64,000 nt of DNA. It comes from Litchfieldia salsa. GTDB lineage: Bacteria; Bacillota; Bacilli; Bacillales; Bacillaceae_L. The notes beneath the pieces are model-generated. The model made no database searches. It saw only the letters and a list, made by a program, of their open reading frames with translations, and had not been told where the DNA came from. The stretch is from the NCBI RefSeq assembly GCF_900104555.1, contig NZ_FNJU01000005.1, forward strand, positions 70,216-134,215. The letters are read 5' to 3'. Position numbers and translations under genes: made by a program. Shown one piece after another: positions 46,212 to 54,288 of the stretch (its first letter is position 1; every line of letters starts with the position of its first letter).

Positions 46212-46990
46212 ATATATTCCCCTTTAGAAGTGGCTCTGTTAAACGATTATGTTAATGTTTGTAATGATTTAATATTCATAGAACTATCATAAGAATTACT
46301 AAATTTATTGTAACCCAAACATAGTAAGGCATAATAGTCCCTTCCCTCAAATGACAAATGTCTGTAACAATTTAGTTGTCATTTTTTATTATTCAAATTC
46401 TCTGTAAGCTCTATTTTTATATTATTGCGATATCTAGATTTCTCGTACGAAAAAGAGCTAGCATTTCGTAACTGGTTCGGTTAACTACCTCAAACATTAA
46501 ATACGCAAAGCAAAATGACCTACAAATTGCGGTTAATTTGCAGGTCTATTTTTGTTGATATAAAGGGAGTTTAATAACTATTTTAGAAGAATTTGAAGTG
46601 CGATTTGAATATAAGAAGTAGGGTACAACCTAGTAAGAGGACTACATTTTCACTAGTAATTTGATATACAAAACAATTAAGCTTTGATTTTGTTCATATC
46701 TGAATATCGAGTTTACTCAGCATATGAAAAATAAACGGAAAAATTCCAGCTAATTTCGGAAATAGCCATCTTTTCTTAGTAATAATGGGAGTTTTTCCGT
46801 TTATATAAACATAATCCTTGGATTTGACCTGATTTAGATCCGTTAACCGGAGTATCTCCGCTTATGCTTACGTTTTTAAGCTTCCCCTATACAATAGCGG
46901 GAAATTCTCCGCCTATCCTCATACATGCACAAAAATCGATACGAAGGCGGAGATGTTCCCTAACTCGTTCTATAACTTTTTTTATCACTC
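46212..46990. other. 779-bp intergenic region downstream of the cobamide operon
   Basis: No gene was seen. It holds a hairpin (GACCTACAAATT near 46520 with AATTTGCAGGTC), a perfect palindrome CGGAGTATCTCCG at 46848-46860, and a long-arm inverted repeat (46899-46913 with 46946-46960). Several further short GGA...TCC motifs lie between 46730 and 46960. It may be a decayed repeat region and may contain the end of the cobamide operon transcript. Confidence 0.5.
46899..46960. repeat. Long inverted repeat just after the cobamide operon
   Basis: GGGAAATTCTCCGCC at 46899-46913 pairs with GGCGGAGATGTTCCC at 46946-46960 (12 of 15 positions). There is no T-run, so it is either a weak terminator, an RNA-stabilising hairpin or a repeat remnant. 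Confidence 0.5.
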
Positions 46991-47806
46991 TTAATCAAGT
47001 AGAGGATCTTCATTTTCACTAAAGGTGGGGAATATCTCTGGGTGAAGTATACTTGCAATCTTATTTAAACCAAGTAACAATCTAGGCGAAGGTCTACAAA
47101 ATAACGGCTCGTCTAATATATATAACTGATTGTTCTTAACAGCATCCATTTGGTCAGCATGAGGACGCTTTAGAATAACTTTTGGATTAACTTTATCTTT
47201 CTGAACGCCAACCCAAATAACACAAATAACTTCTGGGCTTCTTTTATATACGTCTTCCCAGTCAGTTTTTACGCTTTTTTGTGGTTGATCATCAAATACG
47301 TTTCTTCCACCTGCAAGCTGACTTATTTCAGTTAACCAATTGCTTGCACCAGGTGTGAAGATTGGTTTTGCCCACCATTCCCAGTATAGAGTTTTAGGAT
47401 GTTTTATTTGGTTAGATAGAAGTTGGTATTCATTTAATATAGCATTGAACTTATCATATAGTTTCTTAGCTTTGCTATAGGTATTTGTAGCTTCTCCAAG
47501 AAATAATAGACTTTCTCCTACCTCAGTTAATGACTTTGGATTAGGAATGGTAACATACGGGATGTTTCTTTTCTTTAGCTCTTCGATATTCCTTTCCATA
47601 CCTGGAACACTTAGGGATGCTAAAACGATGTCAGGTTTTAATCCTTCAACTTTGTCCATGTCAATGTTCAAGTCTGGGCCAAGCCTCGGCAATTCATTGA
47701 CACTCTCTGGCCAATTGGAAAAGTTATCCACTCCTACCAGAGATGACGTTAATCCAAGGTATGCTACTAATTCTGTATTACTTGGGCAAATTGATATGAT
47801 TCTCAT
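46991..47806 (-). CDS. BtuF-like cobalamin-binding domain protein without signal peptide
   Basis: The 271-residue protein has the periplasmic-binding fold of BtuF/FecB (MRIISICPSNTELVAYLGL, then LVGVDNFSNWP, GLKPDIVLASLSV, FTPGASNWLTEISQLAGGRNVF). It begins directly with the first strand, with no signal peptide, lipobox or membrane anchor, so it should stay in the cytoplasm. It is the last gene of the cobamide operon, 20 bp after the CobU-like gene, behind GAAAGGAG. The true transport lipoprotein is encoded at the operon start. A cytosolic corrinoid carrier, chaperone or sensor is possible, but this is inference. Confidence 0.75.
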   Translation of the reverse strand: MRIISICPSNTELVAYLGLTSSLVGVDNFSNWPESVNELPRLGPDLNIDMDKVEGLKPDIVLASLSVPGMERNIEELKKRNIPYVTIPNPKSLTEVGESLLFLGEATNTYSKAKKLYDKFNAILNEYQLLSNQIKHPKTLYWEWWAKPIFTPGASNWLTEISQLAGGRNVFDDQPQKSVKTDWEDVYKRSPEVICVIWVGVQKDKVNPKVILKRPHADQMDAVKNNQLYILDEPLFCRPSPRLLLGLNKIASILHPEIFPTFSENEDPLLD

Positions 47807-47826
47807 AATTGACTCCTTTCAATAAA

Positions 47827-48255
47827 TTACTTCATTCTCTTTGATAATCCGTTCCACATATAATAGACTTCAGTTGATAGAGAAGCAGCATCCTGAGCGA
47901 TCCACCCAGAGAGGTCTCTAAGACTTCTTTCATCCTTTTGAAGGGGAACAATTCCCTTCCCTATTTCTAGCATAATAAGTGTAATTTGACTGTTCCTATT
48001 TCTCTCTTCTTCAAGTAACCTCAGAAAAAAAACATTTATTTCATTCCTGATTTCGTTGATCGTATCTCCTTTCTCCAATTCAGAAGAAATCCACTGTTCC
48101 CATCCTTCCAGCACTAATGTTGTATTCTTCTCCCACTTCGTTTCCCAATCTTCAATTCGATCTCCATTGTAAGCAGAAATCCAACTACAGTTTCCATATG
48201 TCTCTCTTACCCATTTCCTTTTTCCTGAAAAGGCACCACCAATAACGAGTTGCAT
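47827..48255 (-). CDS. Divergent CobU-like protein with intact C-terminal but degenerate N-terminal motifs
   Basis: The 142-residue protein starts MQLVIGGAFSGKRKW, a CobU-type P-loop in which the final Ser/Thr is arginine. It lacks the central segment with the GMP-accepting histidine. Its C-terminal part keeps the CobU pattern: LEIGKGIVPLQKDERSLRDL then GWIAQDAASLSTEVYYMWNG, matching NEVGxGIVP...RxxRDxxGxxNQ. The full-length CobU nearby has the reverse pattern. ATG 48255 is seven bases behind AAGGGAG and overlaps the 3' end of cobC by 49 nt. Either it is a regulatory or structural partner of CobU or a decaying copy; conservation of the C-terminal motif favours function. Confidence 0.7.
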   Translation of the reverse strand: MQLVIGGAFSGKRKWVRETYGNCSWISAYNGDRIEDWETKWEKNTTLVLEGWEQWISSELEKGDTINEIRNEINVFFLRLLEEERNRNSQITLIMLEIGKGIVPLQKDERSLRDLSGWIAQDAASLSTEVYYMWNGLSKRMK

Positions 48256-48836
48256 ACCCATTCTCCCTTCTTCTGTTCCATGGTTAATTTCACACCATTA
48301 CCATGATTGATTGTCACATCCCAAAAGGCTGTTTCAGGAAGAACCTTTGAAACAAAATAACGAATCACCCCTCCATGGGTCATAACTAGTATGTTGCTCT
48401 TATTTTTCTGGGTAGAATCATGAAATAATTCTTCCAAAAATAAATCTATTCTTGTTTTAAAAGTAACGAATGACTCTCCATTTGGAATTTGATAATCTTC
48501 CCAGCTATTAAGCCAAAGTTTGTACTCCTTATCCATCTTAAGATCCTGGTATGTCTTTCCTTCCCAATCCCCAAAATGTAGTTCTCTCAGTCTTGAGTCA
48601 ACGGAAGCAAGCGAGGTTAAATTTAAATATGCTAATGTCTCCTTACACCGACATAGATCACTAGTATATACTTGATCAAAGTGAATTTTCTTTAGCTCGA
48701 ATTTCAAGTCTGATAGTAACTCTAATTCACTTTTAATCACACCTTGGTCTGTATGTCCTAAATATCTTTTCTCCTTGTTCCAATCCGTTATCCCATGCCG
48801 AATGAGAAATAAATCCAAGTAATTAGAAGTCCCCAT
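48207..48836 (-). CDS. cobC: Histidine phosphatase, probable alpha-ribazole-5'-phosphate phosphatase (CobC)
   Basis: The 209-residue phosphoglycerate-mutase-like enzyme has the catalytic LFLIRHGITDWNKEKRYLG (residues 9-27), ELHFGDWEGKTYQDL (about 85-99), GESFVTF and the second histidine in VMTHGGVIRYF. CobC dephosphorylates alpha-ribazole phosphate (or adenosylcobalamin phosphate), the last step of nucleotide-loop assembly. The context between cobS and the CobU-like gene supports this role. The ATG is behind GAAGGAGGAG and lies 49 nt inside the cobS end. Its own 3' end overlaps the next gene. Confidence 0.87.
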   Translation of the reverse strand: MGTSNYLDLFLIRHGITDWNKEKRYLGHTDQGVIKSELELLSDLKFELKKIHFDQVYTSDLCRCKETLAYLNLTSLASVDSRLRELHFGDWEGKTYQDLKMDKEYKLWLNSWEDYQIPNGESFVTFKTRIDLFLEELFHDSTQKNKSNILVMTHGGVIRYFVSKVLPETAFWDVTINHGNGVKLTMEQKKGEWVCNSLLVVPFQEKGNG

Positions 48837-49546
48837 AATTCTCCTCCTTCAATCGATGTCCCTAGTAGATCACCATTCAATCCTTTGAACGTTTTCTTGA
48901 TCCATAATCCAAACAAGCCGATAAAAAATCCATATGCTGGAATTAAGAAGAGCCATTGTGGGTAAAAGAATATCAGGACTATAATGGGAATACATGAATA
49001 CAAACCATCTAATTTATGTATGTTTTTCTTCCACTCCCATGCCAGTCCATTAGGCTTTGCAGTTGGTAATTCGACCATTAGAATAACAGCAACCAGTCGT
49101 GAAAAAGCCAAAATAAAGACTAAATAGTGGAATGTAATTCCTGACTCGAGTAATGAATAAATGAAGATGAACTTCCAAGCAAGTAAGAATAAAAGGGAGA
49201 TAATACCGAAGCTTCCTACATGCGGATCTTTCATGATCTCCCATTTCTTTTCAATTGGTGCATTCGAACCAATTGCATCAGCAACATCCATCCAACCATC
49301 TAAATGCAACCCACCAGTAATCCATACCCATATAGACAGAATAAGTAAAGTCATAACGAGAACAGGTAAATATGATTGAAGAAGTGCAAGAATCCCAATG
49401 ATAATAGAACCAAGAAGCAAACCAACTAGAGGATAACTCTTAAGTGCCCACCTACTTGTTTTTGGATTCCAAGGACAGTTAATAGGAATGGGAAGTCTTG
49501 TTAGAAATTGAATGGCTAGAATAAATCCATAGAACATTTCTTTCAT
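48788..49546 (-). CDS. cobS: Adenosylcobinamide-GDP ribazoletransferase (cobalamin synthase)
   Basis: The 252-residue membrane enzyme joins AdoCbi-GDP with alpha-ribazole (phosphate). It has about six hydrophobic segments and the signature GGLHLDGWMDVADAIGSN (about 76-93), where aspartates bind magnesium. LTRLPIP at the N-terminus and AKPNGLAWEW are also family features. The ATG overlaps the cobU stop by an ATGA junction, so the two are coupled. It precedes cobC. Confidence 0.95.
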   Translation of the reverse strand: MKEMFYGFILAIQFLTRLPIPINCPWNPKTSRWALKSYPLVGLLLGSIIIGILALLQSYLPVLVMTLLILSIWVWITGGLHLDGWMDVADAIGSNAPIEKKWEIMKDPHVGSFGIISLLFLLAWKFIFIYSLLESGITFHYLVFILAFSRLVAVILMVELPTAKPNGLAWEWKKNIHKLDGLYSCIPIIVLIFFYPQWLFLIPAYGFFIGLFGLWIKKTFKGLNGDLLGTSIEGGELWGLLITWIYFSFGMG

Positions 49547-50091
49547 CTTACATCGTCCCCTTTCCAGAACGTAGGGATTCCTGCCTGAACTTGAACAACG
49601 AGATCTGACCTTCCAATAATTCTTTGATGGATCTGCTGCAAAGCAATCATATATGTTAAAACCAATTCACTTGAATGAGGAAGTCCTTCATTTAAGTCAT
49701 TGGATACCAAGATAAGATATAATTGCTTTTCATCGGCAGTTGTAAGCAGTTGATCGATATGATTCTCAATCTCCTGTAAGCTGTATCCTAATTCGAACAT
49801 GACATTGCTTAACCAAATCGTTAAACAATCAACTAAAATGACATCACCTTTTTTGAACTGTAATAGGACTGAGTTTAGATCAAAAGGTTCTTCAATCGTT
49901 TCCCACTCATTCCCACGTTCTTGCTGATGAATTTGAATTCGTTGACCCATTTCAACATCACTTTTTTTTGCAGTTGCAATGTAATATAATGATTTTTCTT
50001 TATTATTCTTCTTATTATAGATTGATAGGGCGGTTTCTTCTGAAAAATGACTTTTTCCAGACCTTGCACCACCTGAAATAAATATAATCAT
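49543..50091 (-). CDS. cobU: Adenosylcobinamide kinase/guanylyltransferase with atypical C-terminus
   Basis: The 182-residue protein has an intact P-loop ISGGARSGKSHF (residues 5-16), the guanylylated-histidine region YIATAKKSDVEMGQRIQIHQQERG (split from 37 on; histidine about 55) and VILVDCLTIWLSN. These support kinase and guanylyltransferase steps that activate adenosylcobinamide. The conserved C-terminal NEVGxGIVP and RxxRD motifs are replaced by NDLNEGLPHSSELVLTYM, unlike Salmonella CobU. The missing motif occurs in the separate CobU-like gene two genes downstream. It overlaps cobS and cobD by 4 nt each. Confidence 0.88.
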   Translation of the reverse strand: MIIFISGGARSGKSHFSEETALSIYNKKNNKEKSLYYIATAKKSDVEMGQRIQIHQQERGNEWETIEEPFDLNSVLLQFKKGDVILVDCLTIWLSNVMFELGYSLQEIENHIDQLLTTADEKQLYLILVSNDLNEGLPHSSELVLTYMIALQQIHQRIIGRSDLVVQVQAGIPTFWKGDDVR

Positions 50092-51173
50092 GTTTCATTT
50101 CTCCATTTTTGAAGAATCATAAGTAATCTTTCATTCTCTTCCTTAGACCTAATCGCTAATCTCAGGAAATCTCCATTTAGTCCTTTAAAATTATGAGTAT
50201 GCCTAGTTAATATTCCATTCTGTAAGAGAAAATGAAACAGTTCTTCTGTTCGATGTGGTTGCTTCTTATCACGAAGAAGATAGAAGTTTACCTGTGAAGG
50301 CGAATGATAGAAGTCTATCGAAGCTAATTTCTTATAGACATACTGTGATTGCTCACTTAACCAATCCTTTGTTCTCTCTACAAATTGAACATCATCTAGT
50401 AATTTAGGAACAATAGCATCTACGATGGAATTTATGCTCCATGGAATTTGATCATCTCTTAATGCATTTATAATTAAAGGATTGGCCATAATGTATCCAA
50501 TCCTTAGACCTGGGATTGTATACATTTTTGTTAAAGAGCGCAATAATATTAAATTAGGATATGTAGCCAACCATGATGAGAGGGAAGGTACCGAGGCTGG
50601 AAGAAAATTAACAAATGCTTCGTCTACCACAACGGATGTCCCTGTTTTTTTCCCTTCCTCTAAGAGTAAAAGTAAATCTCTTTCATTAATAACCGTTCCT
50701 GTAGGATTATTAGGGCGACAAAGGAAAATAACATCTGTTTCTTTAAGTTTTTCACACATCGTTTGGATTGGTAGTCCAAACTCATTTTCTTGCTCAAACA
50801 TGATCTGTTCAACAGAAATATGATAATGCTTACAAGCACGTTCATATTCCATAAAAGTAGGATGAACAACCATTGCCTTGAGATTCTCAAAATACTTAGC
50901 GATCAAGAATATTGCTTCTGCCCCTCCATTTGTCAGCAATAGCATATTTGGATCAATCGATTCATGGGCTGCAACTGATATACTGCACTTCAAATAAGAA
51001 GGTTCTGGATAACTTGTAATCGTATGATACTGATTACTTATTTCTTCCTCAAGCCAAGCAGGAGGACCTAAAGGATTTAAATTCGCACTAAAATCATGAA
51101 TATGAACATCCTCTTTTAGTTTAAAAAGTTGTTTGATTGTTTCAGGTTGTCCACCATGATTTGGCCACTTCAC
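50088..51173 (-). CDS. cobD: L-threonine-O-3-phosphate decarboxylase (CobD)
   Basis: The 361-residue PLP enzyme makes (R)-1-amino-2-propanol phosphate, the linker of the cobamide nucleotide loop. It belongs to the fold-type I aminotransferases and shows HDFSANLNPLGPP (about 26-38), CRPNNPTGT, VVDEAFVNF and the PLP lysine in RSLTKMYTIPGLRIGY (about 209-224). GTG at 51173 follows TGAGGTGAAG. The gene overlaps cobU by 4 nt and is 11 bp after cbiB, which uses its product. Confidence 0.92.
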   Translation of the reverse strand: MKWPNHGGQPETIKQLFKLKEDVHIHDFSANLNPLGPPAWLEEEISNQYHTITSYPEPSYLKCSISVAAHESIDPNMLLLTNGGAEAIFLIAKYFENLKAMVVHPTFMEYERACKHYHISVEQIMFEQENEFGLPIQTMCEKLKETDVIFLCRPNNPTGTVINERDLLLLLEEGKKTGTSVVVDEAFVNFLPASVPSLSSWLATYPNLILLRSLTKMYTIPGLRIGYIMANPLIINALRDDQIPWSINSIVDAIVPKLLDDVQFVERTKDWLSEQSQYVYKKLASIDFYHSPSQVNFYLLRDKKQPHRTEELFHFLLQNGILTRHTHNFKGLNGDFLRLAIRSKEENERLLMILQKWRNET

Positions 51174-51184
51174 TTTTCTTCACC

Positions 51185-52168
51185 TCAATAAACAATGTAT
51201 CCTATAAGGAGGAGGAGGCAAACACCTATCATCGTGAATACAATCCACCCACCATGCATATATACAATTGATTTTTTTATATCTGAACTTACTAATACTC
51301 TTAATGGATCACCCATGGTTGCCCGTTCTGATTTTCTTCCTTCATAATAGTTAACTCCGCCCAACTGAACTCCTAATAACCCAGCTACCATTGCCTCTGA
51401 CCAGCCACTATTTGGACTTGGGTGTTTTCTTGCATCTCTCCATGTTATGCTTACCCCATGATTTTTCTTAGATCCTTTTATTACAAAAGAAGCCAGCCAC
51501 ATTGCCAATGCTGTTAATCTTGCAGGAATCCAATTTACTAAATCGTCTAGTTTAGCTGAGGCCCAGCCAAAATCGATAAATTTTTCATTTTTGTAACCTA
51601 CCATAGAATCTAACGTATTTGTGGCTCGATAAACCATAGCTAATGGTGCACCACCAATCATTGCCCAAAATAAGGGCGCTGTTATACCATCAACTGTATT
51701 TTCTGCGACCGTTTCAACTGTTCCTCTAACAATTTCACTTTCAGGTAGCTGTTTAGTATCTCTTCCTACAATCATACTCAGTTGGAATCTAGCTTGTTTA
51801 AGATTTCCGATAAGTAATGGTGCCAGCACTTCCTTGGCCGCTGACGATAGACCTTTAATTGCGATCGTTGTCGAAATTAAATAAATTTCAATTACCATTC
51901 CCAAAATAGGATGTAGTTGAAAAGCAAAATAAACGATAGACGAGGTGAAAATAAAAACAGTAAATAATATTGTAATTGTTAAGTACAGACCTTTTCTTTT
52001 TCGGTTTTTCCCCTTATTCCACCTAGCTTCTAAATATGAAATAAATTTCCCCATTATGATCACCGGATGTGGGAACCAACGAGGATCACCTATTAGTAAA
52101 TCTACTATTATAGAAGATAAGAGGATAAAACATATACTTACCATTGGATCTTGTATTAGATTTAACAT
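51185..52168 (-). CDS. cbiB: Adenosylcobinamide-phosphate synthase (CbiB)
   Basis: The 327-residue membrane enzyme attaches aminopropanol (phosphate) to adenosylcobyric acid. Family segments are DLLIGDPRWFPHPVIIMGK (about 23-41), GRDTKQLPESEIVRGTVETVAENTVDG (split around 134-160), and SPNSGWSEAMVAGLLGVQLGG (split). It has about five membrane helices. It begins three bases after the cbiP stop, behind AAGGAATAAG, and the downstream gene makes its substrate, so context and sequence agree. Confidence 0.95.
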   Translation of the reverse strand: MLNLIQDPMVSICFILLSSIIVDLLIGDPRWFPHPVIIMGKFISYLEARWNKGKNRKRKGLYLTITILFTVFIFTSSIVYFAFQLHPILGMVIEIYLISTTIAIKGLSSAAKEVLAPLLIGNLKQARFQLSMIVGRDTKQLPESEIVRGTVETVAENTVDGITAPLFWAMIGGAPLAMVYRATNTLDSMVGYKNEKFIDFGWASAKLDDLVNWIPARLTALAMWLASFVIKGSKKNHGVSITWRDARKHPSPNSGWSEAMVAGLLGVQLGGVNYYEGRKSERATMGDPLRVLVSSDIKKSIVYMHGGWIVFTMIGVCLLLLIGYIVY

Positions 52169-52171
52169 ATC

Positions 52172-53692
52172 TTATTCCTTATTAAAAGTTTGACCTTCTT
52201 GAAAGTTAATCATGATTTCATTGATTCTGTCTAACTCAATATTCTCTCTCACTACTTTAGCTAAAAGGTCAAAACCTTCTTCCTTCTTATTAGCAAAAGA
52301 GGATCGATTATGAATTGGGCTTAAACCCTTTCTATGCCTCAATTCATTAAGAATGACTTCTCGCAAGTAATCATTATGAAAAATCCCATGAAAATAAGTA
52401 CCAATTATCATCCTATTAGAAGTCATTGTTCCTTCTACTCTGTCCGATAACTGAATGAAATGCATAAATTCCTTTTCAAGGTGAGCTTCACCCATATGAA
52501 TCTCGTAACCAGTGACTGGAATTTCATATTCTCCGAAGATCGCTATCCCCTCAGATTGAACGGTTGTCTTTGTTTGTGACATTGTGGTTTTCATTGGAAT
52601 GAGACCTAAACCCGTCATCTTTTGTTTGGAAGACTCAACACCATATTCATCCCATATGCTATTTCCTAGCATCTGATACCCACCACAAATACCAATAATC
52701 ATCGTTTCTTTTTCTGATAAATGGAGAATCCGATTTGCTAAGCCTGATTCATGTAAAAACTCCATATCCTCAATCGTATTTTTACTTCCAGGGATAATAA
52801 GTAAGTCAGGCTCTCCTAGCTCCTCCGCCATTTTAACAAAACGAACATGGCAGTCTTGTTCTTCAAAGAACGGATCAATATCAGTGAAATTCGAGATCAT
52901 TGGAAGGCGAATTACCGCAATATCAATGTCTTTAGTGGTATTCTTCTTCGATGTATAATGACTTAAAACAACTGAATCTTCTGCCTCAATTAATAGGTTA
53001 TTAATGTATGGAACAACACCTAAAACAGGGACACCCGTATAGTCTTCAAACCATGTTAAACCAGGCTCTAACAAGGTCACGTCGCCTCTAAATTTATTAA
53101 TAATTACACCAATCACTCTTTTTCGATCTTCAGGTTCTAGGAGCTGTAGTGTGCCTACCAGACTTGCAAATACGCCTCCCTTTTCGATATCACCTACTAG
53201 GATAACTGGCGCGTCCGCGATTTGTGCAACACGCATATTTACGAGTTCTCGATCATTCAAATTAATCTCGGCAGGACTACCTGCCCCTTCAATTACAATT
53301 CTCTCATACGCCACAGATAGGTGATTATACGATTCTCGAATGAGATTTAATCCTTGTTGAAAAAAGTCCTGGCGGTATTCCCCTGCCTTCATATTTTTAT
53401 ATGGTTTCCCATGGACGACAATTTGAGATTGATATTCTCCGCTTGGTTTGATTAGAATGGGATTCATATCGGTTGTTGCAATGATACCTGCTGCTTCAGC
53501 TTGTACTCCTTGTGCACGTCCAATTTCTTTCCCATCCACTGTGATATATGAATTTAACGCCATGTTTTGTGATTTAAATGGAGCTGTCTTATAACCATCT
53601 TGAGCGAAAATTCTACATAATGCAGTTACTAAAGCACTTTTCCCAGCATCTGAGTGGGTCCCTTGGATCATTAACGGAATCGCTTTTTTCAT
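52172..53692 (-). CDS. cbiP: Cobyric acid synthase (glutamine-hydrolysing, CbiP/CobQ)
   Basis: The 506-residue amidotransferase adds four amide groups to adenosylcobyrinic acid a,c-diamide. The N-terminal dethiobiotin-synthetase-like ATPase has IQGTHSDAGKSALVTAL (about 9-25), and the C-terminal class I glutamine amidotransferase domain has GICGGYQMLGNSI with the nucleophile cysteine (about 335-347) and HGIFHN. The length is standard. The ATG follows GGAGTGAATC and lies 20 bp after cobO. Confidence 0.96.
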   Translation of the reverse strand: MKKAIPLMIQGTHSDAGKSALVTALCRIFAQDGYKTAPFKSQNMALNSYITVDGKEIGRAQGVQAEAAGIIATTDMNPILIKPSGEYQSQIVVHGKPYKNMKAGEYRQDFFQQGLNLIRESYNHLSVAYERIVIEGAGSPAEINLNDRELVNMRVAQIADAPVILVGDIEKGGVFASLVGTLQLLEPEDRKRVIGVIINKFRGDVTLLEPGLTWFEDYTGVPVLGVVPYINNLLIEAEDSVVLSHYTSKKNTTKDIDIAVIRLPMISNFTDIDPFFEEQDCHVRFVKMAEELGEPDLLIIPGSKNTIEDMEFLHESGLANRILHLSEKETMIIGICGGYQMLGNSIWDEYGVESSKQKMTGLGLIPMKTTMSQTKTTVQSEGIAIFGEYEIPVTGYEIHMGEAHLEKEFMHFIQLSDRVEGTMTSNRMIIGTYFHGIFHNDYLREVILNELRHRKGLSPIHNRSSFANKKEEGFDLLAKVVRENIELDRINEIMINFQEGQTFNKE

Positions 53693-53712
53693 ATGGAAGA
53701 TTCACTCCTAAC

Positions 53713-54264
53713 TTAAAATTCAATTCCTTTAACTGCTGGAATGCCTTCGTCGTAATAATGCTTTTCAGCTTCTACAACAGAAACGAGGTCAGCAATCTCT
53801 TTAATTTCCTGCTTAGCATCTCTTCCAGTAATAACAAGGTGAACATGAGATGGTTTATTTTTAATTAAATCGATAACCTCATCTAGTGGTAAAACATCGT
53901 CAACTGGGAATTTATCAATCGCTAATGCATTGTTCAGTTCATCTAAAACAACTAAATCGTATTCACCACTCATTACTGCTTCCTTTGCGATCGGCCATCC
54001 TTTTCTTAGGGCTTCTCTGTGTTCTTCAGGTGTCTTTGTCCATGTAAACCCAATTCCTAATTGAACCATTTCAACACCAAGCTTTTTAAGAGCTATTTGT
54101 TCACCATATGAACGTTCAGGTGATTTTATAAATTGAAAAATCCTAACTTTAAACCCTCTTCCTACCCCTCTTAGGGTTAACCCTAAAGCAGATGTTGTCT
54201 TCCCTTTGCCATCTCCTGTATAGACAAGTGTTAATCCTTTTTGCTTTTCTTTCGTTTTACTCAT
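53713..54264 (-). CDS. cobO: Cob(I)yrinic acid a,c-diamide adenosyltransferase (CobO/BtuR type)
   Basis: The 183-residue enzyme transfers the adenosyl group from ATP to cobalt of reduced corrinoids. The P-loop VYTGDGKGKTTSALGLTLRG (residues 14-33) is the family hallmark, with VVLDELNNALAIDKF (about 105-119) and ITGRDAKQEI. It is needed both for de novo intermediates and for imported corrinoids. AGGAGG precedes the ATG. It sits between cobT and cbiP. Confidence 0.95.
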   Translation of the reverse strand: MSKTKEKQKGLTLVYTGDGKGKTTSALGLTLRGVGRGFKVRIFQFIKSPERSYGEQIALKKLGVEMVQLGIGFTWTKTPEEHREALRKGWPIAKEAVMSGEYDLVVLDELNNALAIDKFPVDDVLPLDEVIDLIKNKPSHVHLVITGRDAKQEIKEIADLVSVVEAEKHYYDEGIPAVKGIEF

Positions 54265-54288
54265 AATAACCTCCTGGAATGTTCGTAA

